Notes: generated by a model not told the origin, from the sequence alone. Shown: positions 42,994 through 52,959, counted from the first letter of the stretch. The stretch is DNA of 64,000 bases from Croceitalea sp947503285 (GCF_036985505.1 NZ_BTGQ01000001.1:186001-250000), one strand, 5' to 3'. Program-made: numbers and translations.

Positions 42994-43578
42994 CTACTGT
43001 TCGTTTATAAGCTGACTCTTTATTTTGCTTAAAAACTCTTTTGAAATACCTAAGTATGAGGCAATCATGTATTGCGGAACCCGTTGATTGATCCTTGGAT
43101 AGGTATGTTCAAAAATCTTGTAGCGTTCTTTGGCATCAAGGCTGAAGTTTCGAATTATCCGTTTCTGTGAAGCCACAAAAGCCCGTTCCACTATTTTTCT
43201 AAAGAACCGTTCCAGTTTAGGAATCTGCCGGTATAGGGTTTCAAGGTTTTGATAGGTAATTTGTATTAGTTGCGTGTTTTCGATACACTGCACATTAAAA
43301 TCAGAAGGTGTTTGGCTGGTAAAGCTGCCCAAATCAGAAGTCCACCATTCTTCAATAGAGAACATTACGATATGCTCTTGGCCCTCGGCGTCCATAAAGA
43401 AGGTTTTTGTACAGCCGGAAATAATGAAATTCACACTAGTACAAACATCACCTTGTTGAACGATATATTGGTTTTTTAAATACGTTCTTCGAACTACTTT
43501 AGCTCGTAGAAGGGCTTCTTCTTCATCAGTTAAATCGATGTAGTTGTTTAAATACGTTAAGAATGTACTAATGTCCAT
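42994..43578 (-). CDS. Crp/Fnr-family transcription regulator
   Basis: 194 residues. The N-terminal cyclic-nucleotide-binding-type barrel contains YIVQQGDVCTSVNFIISGC (about 39-57) and IVMFSIEEWW; the C-terminal helix-turn-helix is IASYLGISKEFLSKIKSQL (about 173-191). The signature Arg and Ser of cAMP-binding Crp are not obvious, so the ligand may be something else or absent. Only 104 bases from the PLP decarboxylase gene behind it, which has the same direction; it may act on the SnoaL-YceI pair in front of it. Confidence 0.88.
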   Translation of the reverse strand: MDISTFLTYLNNYIDLTDEEEALLRAKVVRRTYLKNQYIVQQGDVCTSVNFIISGCTKTFFMDAEGQEHIVMFSIEEWWTSDLGSFTSQTPSDFNVQCIENTQLIQITYQNLETLYRQIPKLERFFRKIVERAFVASQKRIIRNFSLDAKERYKIFEHTYPRINQRVPQYMIASYLGISKEFLSKIKSQLINEQ

Positions 43579-43684
43579 TACTATTTTGTTATAGGTTCAA
43601 GGGTAGCATGATAGCCAATTGAAAAACACTGCCTTTGTAACCTGAATTTATAGTATATTTTGGGTTCAGCATGCTTTGAAGTAC

Positions 43685-45100
43685 TTATTTTGATATCTTG
43701 GTAGTGTCGGCCAGTGCAATTCCCATAGCCTTTTCAAACGATTCAATCGATATGGTGATGTCACTTTCATTGGTCGCCCAAGAGCATATACTTACGCGCA
43801 TGACTTTTTTACCAAACCACACGGAACCTCCCAACCAACATGTTCTTAACTTTTGAATATTATGTAATACTTGTTGTGTGAGGGCATCTGAGTCGCACCT
43901 AACAAGTACCTGATTGAAAACGATGTCATTTTCTACATGAAAGCCTTTTAGGGCACCGATTTCTTTCGCGAATTGTTTGGCCCTATGGTGCATGTTGAGG
44001 ATCATTTCATCAATACCGTTCTTACCAAGGTATTTCATGATTGCCCATAGTTCCATTACCCTGGCTCGTCTGGACATCTCAGGCGTATAAAACATGCCAT
44101 CCCTTTCTGGGCTTTCGACAATATAACTTCCTGACATATGCAGTGCAGCGGTCATCGCTTCTGGATCTGAACACATTACGATTCCGCAATCGTAGGGCGT
44201 ATTCAATGTTTTGTGTCCGTCAACGGCCCATGAAGACGCTTTTTCAATTCCCTTGGTCAAATATTTTAATTTAGATACCGCTTCTGCCCATAGGCCAAAT
44301 GCACCATCAATATGGATCCAAGCGTTGGCTTTCTGGGCTTTTTCACAAATGGCATTAAAATTATCAAATGCGCCGCTATTCACATTTCCCGCTTGTAGGA
44401 TGAGTATGGTATTTTGATTCAATTCAGGAATCGATTCTGCAACAATCCTACCCTGATCATCTACAGCGGCCCATTCTATGCTTTCTTTTCCTAAACCCAA
44501 AATTCCAACGGCCTTTAAAACAGTGGAATGTGCTTGCTTGCCGGTAACGATTCTTATTTCAGGCGCATTTCTAAGCCCTTTCTCATTGACATCCCAATCG
44601 TTTCTTTTAAGAATGCGATATCTTGCCGCTGCAAGGCCACATAAGTTCGCTGCGGATGTTCCACTTACAAATCCGGCAGCGGTATTTTCAGGTAAGCCAA
44701 ATAAATCTATAAGCCATTTTTCGACAACGGCCTCCAATTTACTTCCTATGGGCGAAAGTACATGCATGGCGGGTGCCTGATCCCAATACGTTGCCAAGTT
44801 CTTGGCGGCCATCCCTACGGGAAGCGCACTTCCGGTTACAAAACCAAAATACCTTCCCCCTAAGGTTGCCGTTGTCGCTTGACTACCGTATGTATGTAAT
44901 TGTTCAATGACATCTTTCGCATTTGCCGAAGCTACAGGAAGTTCCTCATCGAAGATGGATAACTTATTAAGGGCTTCTTCGGTCGGATAAACATTTCGGT
45001 CAAAAACGTGCTCTAAATAATCAAAGGCATATTGTTGTGCCAATTCAAAGGGTCGTTTGTTTCTAATTTCAAGAAACATTTGGTCTTGTAGCTTGCTCAT
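43685..45100 (-). CDS. PLP-dependent amino-acid decarboxylase
   Basis: 471 residues of the group II (glutamate/aromatic amino acid) decarboxylase fold. The PLP pocket has AGFVSGTSAANLCGLAAAR (about 150-168), the aspartate in WIHIDGAFGLWAE (about 258) and the Schiff-base lysine in WAVDGHKTLN (about 294). The large domain motif VRVSICSWATNESDITI is at the end. Whether it takes tyrosine, tryptophan, glutamate or aspartate cannot be told. It is a single gene followed on the same strand by a Crp-type regulator. Confidence 0.88.
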   Translation of the reverse strand: MSKLQDQMFLEIRNKRPFELAQQYAFDYLEHVFDRNVYPTEEALNKLSIFDEELPVASANAKDVIEQLHTYGSQATTATLGGRYFGFVTGSALPVGMAAKNLATYWDQAPAMHVLSPIGSKLEAVVEKWLIDLFGLPENTAAGFVSGTSAANLCGLAAARYRILKRNDWDVNEKGLRNAPEIRIVTGKQAHSTVLKAVGILGLGKESIEWAAVDDQGRIVAESIPELNQNTILILQAGNVNSGAFDNFNAICEKAQKANAWIHIDGAFGLWAEAVSKLKYLTKGIEKASSWAVDGHKTLNTPYDCGIVMCSDPEAMTAALHMSGSYIVESPERDGMFYTPEMSRRARVMELWAIMKYLGKNGIDEMILNMHHRAKQFAKEIGALKGFHVENDIVFNQVLVRCDSDALTQQVLHNIQKLRTCWLGGSVWFGKKVMRVSICSWATNESDITISIESFEKAMGIALADTTKISK

Positions 45101-45159
45101 CTTTTTTAATTGAGAACCGTATTGTTATGTGCCGATTGCTTAAGTCATCACTGTAAATA

Positions 45160-46419
45160 TCAATCTTGGGTTTCGAGATTCGATTGGTTCAGGTCAAATT
45201 TGAATATATTGGAGTTGCCTGAACCATCCCTTGCGGTTAATTTAAAGCCAAGGGGTTCTTTCGTTGCCCATGTACCACTTAACATTAACTTATTGGAATC
45301 AAACGTAATCCACTCAGGAATTTCGGAACCATCTTTCAAGGTGAGTTGGTATGTCAACTCTTGATTATCGATATCCTTGAATAAATCGCTCGGAAAATGA
45401 AGCTCAAATTTTTTGTTGAATGTTACCGAAGCCTCAATTTGTGGGTTGTATACGTATGGGGCGAATACCGATTTGGTACTTACCCAATAGATGTCTGAAT
45501 CGTAGCTATCCTGTCCATTTTTCCGTTGTATTTTCATTCTGCTAAAAAAAAGGAACTTATGATCCGGTGAGACGAAAGGTCGCTGTTCAATCTCCTTTCC
45601 ATTGATATGGTCATTCAACCTCTTCAGAGGGGTCCAAGAGCCATGAATGGTGCGATAACTGATATAAAGGTCATGTTTGGATTGAAATTCGCCCTTCCAT
45701 GCCTGTACAATAATATAACGCCCATCAGGAGAGAGAAATAAGCTTTCTTCGTCGGCTTCAGAACTTAACATGGCAGACCTTTGAATATTGGTGTAACGAC
45801 CTGAAGTAGGTTTGGCGTAATAGATGTCGCCACAGCACTGGTTTTGGTCATCGCGGTTGGATGTAAAGTAAAACGCACCGCTTTTTGCCTTGCCATGGCC
45901 CGCTTCCCTAGATTTTGAGTTGAATATCGAATCTAAGGGTTGGGGGGCAATAGCGCTATGGTCGACAAATTCAGCACTCCACAAGTCGGTATCAGAACCA
46001 TTGGATTTAGCAAAATAAAGCTTATCCCCTGATGGACCAAACATCGGAAAGAACGTATTTACGTTGTCAGGTAAAAATGATTTGTCAGGTGATGACCAGA
46101 TACCATCGATGTTATTCATTAAGTATAAACAAGTCCCTTTTGGGTCTGTTTCATCAGCAACCCCGAAAACCATGCTTTTGCCATTCGGTGACATTGCAAA
46201 ACCCATATCGAACCTGCCGTCGACCGATATAATATCCTTTCCAAAAATCTGTGGAATAGTGTCGGGGGTTTCCTGTCCTAAATAATCAGTACTTTGGTAC
46301 TCTGCTTGCTTCTTAGGAGCGCAGGCGTAAAGAACCACCCATAATAGCGGTACGAGAAGATAATGGTTTGATTTAGGATTTAGGTAATGGCGATGTTGCT
46401 GCATTTGTAATTTGCTCAA
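45160..46419 (-). CDS. PD40 beta-propeller lipoprotein
   Basis: 419 residues. Lipobox WVVLYAC (cysteine at 33; an internal Met at 6 would shorten the signal). PD40 blades are seen as MSPNGKSMVFGVADET, FGPSGDKLYFAKS, YFTSNRDDQN, LSPDGRYIIVQAWK and VSPDHKFLFFSRM. The C-terminal 110 residues have a putative-Ig-like turn (LTYQLTLKDGSEIPEWITFD, then LMLSGTWATKEPLGFKLTA), like cadherin-type cystatin folds in Bacteroidetes surface proteins. Paralogue of the 13138-14139 protein in overall type. Confidence 0.8.
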   Translation of the reverse strand: MSKLQMQQHRHYLNPKSNHYLLVPLLWVVLYACAPKKQAEYQSTDYLGQETPDTIPQIFGKDIISVDGRFDMGFAMSPNGKSMVFGVADETDPKGTCLYLMNNIDGIWSSPDKSFLPDNVNTFFPMFGPSGDKLYFAKSNGSDTDLWSAEFVDHSAIAPQPLDSIFNSKSREAGHGKAKSGAFYFTSNRDDQNQCCGDIYYAKPTSGRYTNIQRSAMLSSEADEESLFLSPDGRYIIVQAWKGEFQSKHDLYISYRTIHGSWTPLKRLNDHINGKEIEQRPFVSPDHKFLFFSRMKIQRKNGQDSYDSDIYWVSTKSVFAPYVYNPQIEASVTFNKKFELHFPSDLFKDIDNQELTYQLTLKDGSEIPEWITFDSNKLMLSGTWATKEPLGFKLTARDGSGNSNIFKFDLNQSNLETQD

Positions 46420-46785
46420 TTATTTGGGAATATAGTAAAATCCCATTACAATTCTTTGCAAATCGGGCCACCGAACGCCTACGTGATATTGTTCACTAAG
46501 GCGCCGCTAGAAGCAACTCATATCAAAGTATCCAATAGTTTGAAAATTCGGTTATTCCCTCTTACGGTAAATGTCAATCACCATGCCTTGATTTAACTTA
46601 AGCTTTTAGCCTTCAAGGTAATTCATCGTTCCATTACAGTCGAATATGAAATATGTATTGACTTGTTTATTTCCCCATGTCGCACTTTCCTAGAAATAGT
46701 TGCAAATTTTATTTACTGTTTAACAAGATTCATTTGTAATACCCATGCTGTGATTATGGGTTATCGACATTGTAATCTACCGAAT
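46420..46785. other. intergenic region, nothing found
   Basis: 366 bases between the PD40 lipoprotein start and the stop of the next minus-strand gene. I see no coding frame, repeat, hairpin terminator or promoter that I can support. The leader of the PD40 lipoprotein gene must start in its left part. Confidence 0.45.
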
Positions 46786-47367
46786 TTATGGTACCCTTTC
46801 TAACGGAATCTGCAATTGATGCGGTCTATTCCCCGGTTGGTCAAAAGGTGTACCATCTACATGTTTCGCCCCCATAAACAAAAGGCCGTGTTTAAAATAG
46901 ATTAAATCGTAATCGCCTACGATTTGACCTTCAGCGATATGGAACATTGGAAAGGCCTTTCCTAAAATAGCCTTCTTTTGGTGGTCTTCAAATGGCGTGA
47001 TTCCCTCGGGCAATGCCATATTCAACATGCTTGTCGCCTGTGTGCTCAGGGGAGTGACCGCAAACCCTTCATCGAGCATATAATCTATTTTCCAAGCACC
47101 TTTTGCGATGGGATGTTCATCATGCCAAATCAAATTCCCTTTGAATTCAAACTCCATGAGTAGTAATTTTCCGTAGTTATCACCAAATAAGGTGATTGTT
47201 CCGATGAATTTGTCATTTGGTAAATATTTAAAATTCCTTTTGAGGTATGTCGGCTCAACTTTGCCATTACCAGTTCGGTCCTCGGTAGGCCTTAATTCCA
47301 TAGCTATACTTTGCCACTCGCCTAAAGCATAGTTTTTTACTTGTTCTAATGTTCTTGGATTTTCCAT
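46786..47367 (-). CDS. lipocalin-like hypothetical protein next to HxlR
   Basis: 193 residues from MENPRTLEQVKNYALGEW; the upstream ATG at 47406 adds thirteen residues of atypical sequence. No signal peptide. A first strand GEWQSIAMELRPTED, then NFKYLPNDKFIGTITLFGD and a helix-turn PFEDHQKKAILGKAFP suggest a calycin-like ligand barrel; the last part reads GDYDLIYFKHGLLFMGAK. The gene diverges from hxlR and is the obvious candidate target of that regulator. Function not recognised. Confidence 0.62.
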   Translation of the reverse strand: MENPRTLEQVKNYALGEWQSIAMELRPTEDRTGNGKVEPTYLKRNFKYLPNDKFIGTITLFGDNYGKLLLMEFEFKGNLIWHDEHPIAKGAWKIDYMLDEGFAVTPLSTQATSMLNMALPEGITPFEDHQKKAILGKAFPMFHIAEGQIVGDYDLIYFKHGLLFMGAKHVDGTPFDQPGNRPHQLQIPLERVP

Positions 47368-47583
47368 TGGTACTATTTGTTTTTTCTGATGAGTATAAAG
47401 CAGCAATTCGAATTCAGCTCAAGACTATTCTTTTAACATCCTGTGAAGCCATTGCATTTTGCCCTCTTTGTTTTTATGAGCTCGGTTACGGACAAATGTC
47501 CCGTTTTGGTCTTATATTTACAAGTAGTTATAATAAACTGATATAGTAATAAAAATCAGACCAATATTGAAAAACAAATAGTT

Positions 47584-47922
47584 ATGGATGAAAAAAAAAT
47601 AAAAGAAAAGTCCATAGCCGTTGCCGACTGTCCCGTAACCTATACAATGAGTATGATTGGCGGCAAATGGAAACCCATCATAATCTACCTAATTTCGAAA
47701 GGGGCGAACCGATTTGGGGTTTTACATAGGGGAATCAATGGCATCAGCAAGCAAATGTTGACCAAGCAGCTGCGTGAAATGGAAGATGATGGCCTCTTGG
47801 TAAGACGGATTTTTGCCGAAATTCCGCCGCGGGTGGAGTATTACATCACGAAAAAAGGTAAGTCCCTATTTCCGATAATCGATGCGATGCGTGTCTGGGG
47901 CGAATCTAATTTCAGAGTTTAG
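47584..47922 (+). CDS. HxlR-family transcription regulator
   Basis: 112 residues. The family's winged helix starts with the conserved cysteine in VADCPVTYTMSMIGGKWKP (about 13-31) and continues with FGVLHRGINGISKQMLTKQLREMEDDGLLVRR, which I cite by its parts: recognition helix SKQMLTKQLREME near 62-74 and wing near 84-97. HxlR proteins often sense quinones, electrophiles or redox state through the N-terminal Cys. Divergent from the 46786-47367 gene, 217 bases apart. Confidence 0.9.
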   Translation: MDEKKIKEKSIAVADCPVTYTMSMIGGKWKPIIIYLISKGANRFGVLHRGINGISKQMLTKQLREMEDDGLLVRRIFAEIPPRVEYYITKKGKSLFPIIDAMRVWGESNFRV

Positions 47923-47973
47923 CAACTACCTTGGTAAGCGTTTGGGTTGAATTGCCCTTGCAACGTGTATTTT

Positions 47974-48363
47974 TTAATTGCGAACTTTTTCTTCTCGCAA
48001 GATTTTCTCCATTTTACGACCTTTTGCCAATTCTTCAATCAACTTTTCCATCTGCCTACATTGTTTATACAATTCAAATTCATCTGCTATCTCTTCAATA
48101 CGATAACCGCAAACGACCCCTTTGATCAGGTGCGCGTTTGGATGTATCTTAGCTTTCTGGAAAAATGACCTGAAGGTTACTTTTTCATCGATCAGTGCTT
48201 GTATTGACTCGTTACCATGACCAGTGAACCATGTGATTACCTGATCCAGCTCTTCTTTTGTCCTTCCATTTTTTACTATCCTATTCAGGTAATGCGGATA
48301 AATGGATGCAAAGATCATATTGGCGACCTTTTCGTTTTTTTCAGTTGTTACTTCCATATGCAC
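47974..48363 (-). CDS. DUF2200 protein
   Basis: 129 residues. FASIYPHYLNRIVKNGRTKEE (about 19-38, with R/K turn) and QVITWFTGHGNESIQALIDE are characteristic DUF2200 segments, followed by VTFRSFFQKAKIHPNAHLIKGVV and the CGYRIEEI turn. DUF2200 domains are small helical cytoplasmic proteins of unknown function. Convergent with hxlR, stop codons 51 bases apart. Start uncertain by two residues. Confidence 0.82.
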   Translation of the reverse strand: MHMEVTTEKNEKVANMIFASIYPHYLNRIVKNGRTKEELDQVITWFTGHGNESIQALIDEKVTFRSFFQKAKIHPNAHLIKGVVCGYRIEEIADEFELYKQCRQMEKLIEELAKGRKMEKILREEKVRN

Positions 48364-48919
48364 TTGATTTTGAATTATTTTATGTTGGTGTTTCCCGTAT
48401 GTTTATGATATCACGATGGGCAGTTCGCTTTCTGCGGTGGACTTCGTCAAGTTATTGCCCTTAGCTTCACCTTTACATTTTCAAAGTCAAATTAAAAAAA
48501 ATGTTAGACTTTTTAAACACGCACGAACTTTTTAAATGGGTCATTTTACCTTATTTGCCATAGGTGGCACGCGATGTTGGCCTTTTTCTATTAAGCGCTA
48601 GATTCGTTATGGCCTGAATAGTATCCTATAGTGAAGACTACCATCGATAGGAAATGGATTATGGACGTTGCCCTTTATTTGTTCTGAATACAGCGCTAAG
48701 AACAAATAAGAGGTCGATTGAAACCAAGCGTACTGCACAGAAATTCAATCACTAATGGAAAATAGCAATCAAAATCCATTTGAAATTCCAGAAAATTTCC
48801 TGCCGCGTTACAGTAATTCAGATTTCCATTTTATATCAGCTCTTTAAATATTGATGTCCATTTCCTAAAATGGATCGCAACGATTTGATGTCACCAACAA
48901 CAATTGTATATCCTTTTAC
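48364..48919. other. 556-bp intergenic region, one tiny frame only
   Basis: No terminator, repeat or tRNA that I can support. The longest frame with any protein-like look is 30 residues (48755-48847, MENSNQNPFEIPENFLP...), without a recognisable signal in front, and I do not call it. 48620-48700 contains several CCTATAGTG/CATCGATAGG-type fragments but no consistent stem. The right end holds the sequence past the gnd stop. Confidence 0.4.
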
Positions 48920-50338
48920 CTATTGCCCCTGATTTTCCCACTCCGTATGAAAAATACCGTCTCGATCTAAGCGCTCATAGGTATGTGAACCGAAATAATC
49001 GCGTTGCGCTTGAATTAAGTTTAGCGGTAAACGCTCTGAGGTATAGGCGTCAAAATAGGTAAGGGCGTTCGAAAGTCCCGGTAACGGAATTCCATTGATA
49101 GCCCCATACGCGACCAATTCACGTGAGGCGTTTACGGTGGATTGCACTTTTTCTACAAAAGCGGGCGATAGCAATAAATTGGGCAAATCAGCATTGGCTT
49201 TGAACGCGTCGGTGATATCAGCTAATAGAGCGGCACGTATAATACAACCAGCCCTCCATATCTTGGCAATTTCTCCTAAATCCAGTTCATAACCATACTC
49301 CTTTGAGGCGTCAGCAAGTTGGTGCATACCCTGTGCATAAGCCATGATAAAGGCAAAATAAAGTGCCTGTTCCGCTTTATCTACCAACGATGCCTTAACC
49401 ACATTCTCGGGTTTGGGTCGGTCATACAATCCATCTGCTGTGATGCGCTCTTCTTTTAGCGCGGAAATTTCCCGCATGCTCACTGCAATATCTATCGTAG
49501 GTACCGGTATGCCCAAATCCATCGCGTTTTGGGAAGTCCATTTTCCGGTGCCTTTCTGTTTGGCCTTATCCAAAATCATATCGACTAGATCATTGTCGGT
49601 CAAATCGTCTTTCTGTTCGAATATTTCGGAAGTAATCTCAACCAAGAACGATTGTAGTCGACCTTGATTCCATGTCGTAAAGGTTTGATGTAGCTCGGTA
49701 TTGGTAAGTCCCCCGGCCTTTTTCAATAGATCATAGATCTCTGAGGTCAATTGCATTAACCCATATTCGATGCCATTATGTACCATTTTGACATAGTTTC
49801 CAGCTGATTTGGGGCCTAAATAGGTTACACAGGGTTCCCCTTGGTACTTCGCCGCGACTGCTTCAAAAATCGGTTTTACGTGTTGATAAGCTTCCCTTGA
49901 GCCCCCGGGCATAATACTTGGCCCTAGGCGCGCGCCTTTCGCACCCCCTGAAACCCCAGCACCGAAAAAATTAATCCCTTTTTCCTTCAGTTTGGCCTCA
50001 CGTCTGTCCGTATCGGTATAAAAAGAATTTCCCCCATCAATAATAATATCACCCTCATCAAGTAAAGGTAAGAGATTATCGATGACGGCATCTACGATCT
50101 TACCCGCGGGTACCAATAACATGATCTTGCGGGGAGCACTCAAACCGTTTACGAAAGCCTTGGCATCAGTAGTAGCATTGACTTTATTCGTATCGCCACC
50201 TTCTTCAATAAGGGCGTTGACCTTTTGTTCGTCTAAATCATTACCATAAGCGGTAAAACCGTTATCCGCCACATTTAAAATAAAGTTGCGTCCCATAACG
50301 CCCAGTCCTACCAATCCAAAATCATATGTATTTGCCAT
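48920..50338 (-). CDS. gnd: 6-phosphogluconate dehydrogenase (decarboxylating)
   Basis: 472 residues. Oxidises and decarboxylates 6-phosphogluconate to ribulose-5-phosphate with NADP. N-terminal Rossmann fold GLGVMGRNF (11-19); substrate residues in SGGAKGARLGPSIMPGG (about 128-144), VKMVHNGIEYG (about 183-193, catalytic Lys and Asn) and the C-terminal RAGCIIRAALL, then RDYFGSHTYERLD. The length equals the E. coli enzyme (468). It diverges from zwf across a 233-bp gap. Confidence 0.96.
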   Translation of the reverse strand: MANTYDFGLVGLGVMGRNFILNVADNGFTAYGNDLDEQKVNALIEEGGDTNKVNATTDAKAFVNGLSAPRKIMLLVPAGKIVDAVIDNLLPLLDEGDIIIDGGNSFYTDTDRREAKLKEKGINFFGAGVSGGAKGARLGPSIMPGGSREAYQHVKPIFEAVAAKYQGEPCVTYLGPKSAGNYVKMVHNGIEYGLMQLTSEIYDLLKKAGGLTNTELHQTFTTWNQGRLQSFLVEITSEIFEQKDDLTDNDLVDMILDKAKQKGTGKWTSQNAMDLGIPVPTIDIAVSMREISALKEERITADGLYDRPKPENVVKASLVDKAEQALYFAFIMAYAQGMHQLADASKEYGYELDLGEIAKIWRAGCIIRAALLADITDAFKANADLPNLLLSPAFVEKVQSTVNASRELVAYGAINGIPLPGLSNALTYFDAYTSERLPLNLIQAQRDYFGSHTYERLDRDGIFHTEWENQGQ

Positions 50339-50571
50339 ATTCCAATTTAATGTTAACTACGTATTAAGTACTGCCATGCATTTAAGAGCTACCTAAAATA
50401 AACGTTATATTCGTGATGCTCAAATAACGGCATGTGATTCTCAAAATTAGTCGTTATAAATTGTTAGTGCTATCACGATTTATAGACTAATGAATAGCAT
50501 TAGGATCAAAAATAATAGCATAAGTCAAAGAAAGTTCAAAGTCATTGGCTTAACTTCAAATAAAAAAACGA

Positions 50572-52104
50572 ATGAGAAAAACGGAAAACCAACTTCTTGT
50601 AATTTTTGGCGCCTCGGGAGATTTAACCGCACGTAAATTGGTGCCATCCCTTTTTAATCTTTATATCGCAAAACAACTCCCCGAGAATTTTATCGTACTT
50701 GGGGCAAGTCGTAGTGATATGACCGATGATGAGTTCAGAAATCGGGTAGTTTTAGAAAGTGACTATCTTGAGGACAAACTCAAAGATTTAAAGGAAAAAT
50801 ATATAAAGGGTTTTTCAGATAAGTTTTTTTATGAGGACCTTGGGGGATCTTATGATACCGATTATAGTGCCTTGCGCAAGCGAATTGAAGAATTGAACAG
50901 CGAATATGGTACCGCTGGTAATATCATTTACTATCTATCGACACCACCAACGTTGTATGAGACCATCGCCAAGAATTTAGCCGATGTAAATTTGACCACC
51001 CAAAATAATGGTTGGAAACGTTTGATCGTTGAAAAACCTTTTGGGTATAGCCTCGAGACCGCCCGTAAGCTCAACAAAGGACTACAACAATATTTTACGG
51101 AACCCCAGATTTACCGCATCGATCATTATTTGGGTAAGGAAACGGTACAGAACCTTTTGGTGACGCGATTCGCCAATAGTATTTTCGAACCGCTTTGGAA
51201 TCGAAACTATATCAAGCATGTAGAGATTACCAATGCCGAGAGTGTTGGTGTTGAGAAACGGGGTGGCTACTATGATAAATCAGGTGCACTTCGCGACATG
51301 TTTCAAAATCACCTACTTCAAATCGTATCTCTGGTCGTAATGGAACCACCAATTGGGGATGAGCCAGAGGAAATACGGAATGAAAAAGTAAAGGCCCTCA
51401 AATCACTCCGCATTATGAGGGATGAGAAGACCCTGCATGAAAATACCATCAGGGGCCAATATGTTGCCTCTGAAGTTGAAGGTGAACTGGTCAAGGGTTA
51501 TCGCGAAGAAGATGGGGTAGATCCCAATTCGACCACCGAGACGTATGCCGCCATTAAATTTTTTGTGGATAATTGGCGTTGGAAAGATGTCCCTTTTTAC
51601 GTACGTACCGCAAAAAAAATGCCGACTAAGGTTACTGAAGTGGTAATTCATTTTAAAACGCCACACCATCAGATTTTTCAAGATTCGGGGGTGAATAGCA
51701 AAGACAATAAATTGATTATCAGAATACAACCCGACGAGGGTATTTTGATGAAGTTTGGGGTCAAGGTACCCGGTCAAGGTTTTAAAGTAGAACGGGCGAA
51801 CCTCGATTTCTACTACTCCAGTTTGGCGCAGACCCACGTGATGGAGGCTTATGAACGTCTTTTGTTGGATTGTATGCAAGGCGATGCAACCCTTTATGCA
51901 AGGGCCGATGAGGTAGAGGCAGCTTGGGAATTCGTAGACCCAATCTTGAAGTATTGGAAGGATGGTAAAGACGTACGCATGTATGGGTATGCTGCTGGGG
52001 TTTGGGGCCCTGAGAATGCCGATGAGCTTATTGATGGCGTAGGCTATTGGCGAAACCCAAGTGCCAATCTTGCTGATGACTCTGGCTACTGTGTGATTTG
52101 TTAA
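50572..52104 (+). CDS. zwf: glucose-6-phosphate dehydrogenase
   Basis: 510 residues. Commits glucose-6-phosphate to the oxidative pentose phosphate pathway. NADP-binding FGASGDLTARKLVPSLFNLY (about 13-32), the catalytic RIDHYLGKETVQN (about 182-194) and the coenzyme/substrate segment EKPFGYSLETARKLNKGL (about 155) are all present. Divergent from gnd; two bases after its stop a heptamer array begins, then pgl. zwf and pgl are on the same strand and probably one transcript. Confidence 0.95.
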   Translation: MRKTENQLLVIFGASGDLTARKLVPSLFNLYIAKQLPENFIVLGASRSDMTDDEFRNRVVLESDYLEDKLKDLKEKYIKGFSDKFFYEDLGGSYDTDYSALRKRIEELNSEYGTAGNIIYYLSTPPTLYETIAKNLADVNLTTQNNGWKRLIVEKPFGYSLETARKLNKGLQQYFTEPQIYRIDHYLGKETVQNLLVTRFANSIFEPLWNRNYIKHVEITNAESVGVEKRGGYYDKSGALRDMFQNHLLQIVSLVVMEPPIGDEPEEIRNEKVKALKSLRIMRDEKTLHENTIRGQYVASEVEGELVKGYREEDGVDPNSTTETYAAIKFFVDNWRWKDVPFYVRTAKKMPTKVTEVVIHFKTPHHQIFQDSGVNSKDNKLIIRIQPDEGILMKFGVKVPGQGFKVERANLDFYYSSLAQTHVMEAYERLLLDCMQGDATLYARADEVEAAWEFVDPILKYWKDGKDVRMYGYAAGVWGPENADELIDGVGYWRNPSANLADDSGYCVIC

Positions 52105-52106
52105 AT

Positions 52107-52183
52107 TTAGGAGTTAGGAGTTAGGAGTTAGGAGTTAGGAGTTAGGAGTTAGGAGTTAGGAGTTAGGAGTTAGGAGTTAGGAG
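52107..52183. repeat. eleven-unit heptamer tandem repeat
   Basis: TTAGGAG repeated eleven times without a single change, starting two bases after the zwf stop and ending 65 bases before pgl. The unit differs from the AAGACCC-type array at 8196-8265, but the 7-base period is the same. Copy number in such perfect arrays usually varies between strains. Confidence 0.97.
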
Positions 52184-52248
52184 TGTAACGATGGAAGAAT
52201 TCCATTGCTTACGTTTCAAGCCCCAATCAAAATGATTTTTTTTATCGT

Positions 52249-52959
52249 ATGGAAGTAAAGGTATACAAGGATAAGCAAGAGGTCGCGAGGCAATTCTCGG
52301 CCTATTTTGCCGAAAGGGTCAAAGATAAAGCCGTTTTTCATGTGGCACTTTCCGGTGGAAGTACACCCAAATTGATTTTTGATGTTTTGGCCTCAGAATA
52401 TGGGGATACCATAGATTGGTCGAAAATACATTTGTATTGGGGCGACGAACGCTGCGTGCCCCCCACCCACGATCAAAGTAATTATAAAATGACCGAGGAA
52501 CACCTGCTGTCAAAAATTACCGTTCCGAAAGGGAACATACACCGCGTTTTGGGTGAGAAAGACCCAAAAGGGGAAGCTTTACGTTATGCCAATCTTCTGG
52601 AAATCAATTTAGATAGGGTCCATGGCGTTCCCCAGTTCGATTTGGTACTATTGGGTATGGGCGATGACGGACATACCGCTTCCATTTTCCCTGATAATAT
52701 TGGGTTATGGAATGCAGAAGACCATTGTGTGGTGGCTGCACACCCTGATTCGGGACAGCAACGGGTTTCCATCAATGGAAAAGTAATCAATAGGGCCCAA
52801 GAAGTTATCTTTTTGGTTACTGGTGCCACCAAAGCGGAAAAAGTGGATGAGATCCACAACCAAAAAAGTAATTACAAAAAATATCCGGCTGCTTTGGTAC
52901 GACCCTTATCAGGAAATCTGACTTGGTTTATGGACGAAGCCGCGGCAAACTTAATCTAA
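52249..52959 (+). CDS. pgl: 6-phosphogluconolactonase
   Basis: 236 residues of the SugarP-isomerase/NagB-type lactonase. FHVALSGGSTPKLIFD (about 30-45), WGDERCVPPTHDQSNYKM (about 64-81) and LVLLGMGDDGHTASIFP (about 128-144) are the phosphate and lactone sites. It converts the zwf product to 6-phosphogluconate, so zwf, pgl and the divergent gnd together cover the oxidative branch. Ends in a 9-base convergent overlap with the thioesterase gene. Confidence 0.94.
   Translation: MEVKVYKDKQEVARQFSAYFAERVKDKAVFHVALSGGSTPKLIFDVLASEYGDTIDWSKIHLYWGDERCVPPTHDQSNYKMTEEHLLSKITVPKGNIHRVLGEKDPKGEALRYANLLEINLDRVHGVPQFDLVLLGMGDDGHTASIFPDNIGLWNAEDHCVVAAHPDSGQQRVSINGKVINRAQEVIFLVTGATKAEKVDEIHNQKSNYKKYPAALVRPLSGNLTWFMDEAAANLI

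Noticed and set aside
48755..48847. 30-residue frame in the gap before gnd
   Set aside because: Too short, no promoter or ribosome-binding context, no recognised relative.
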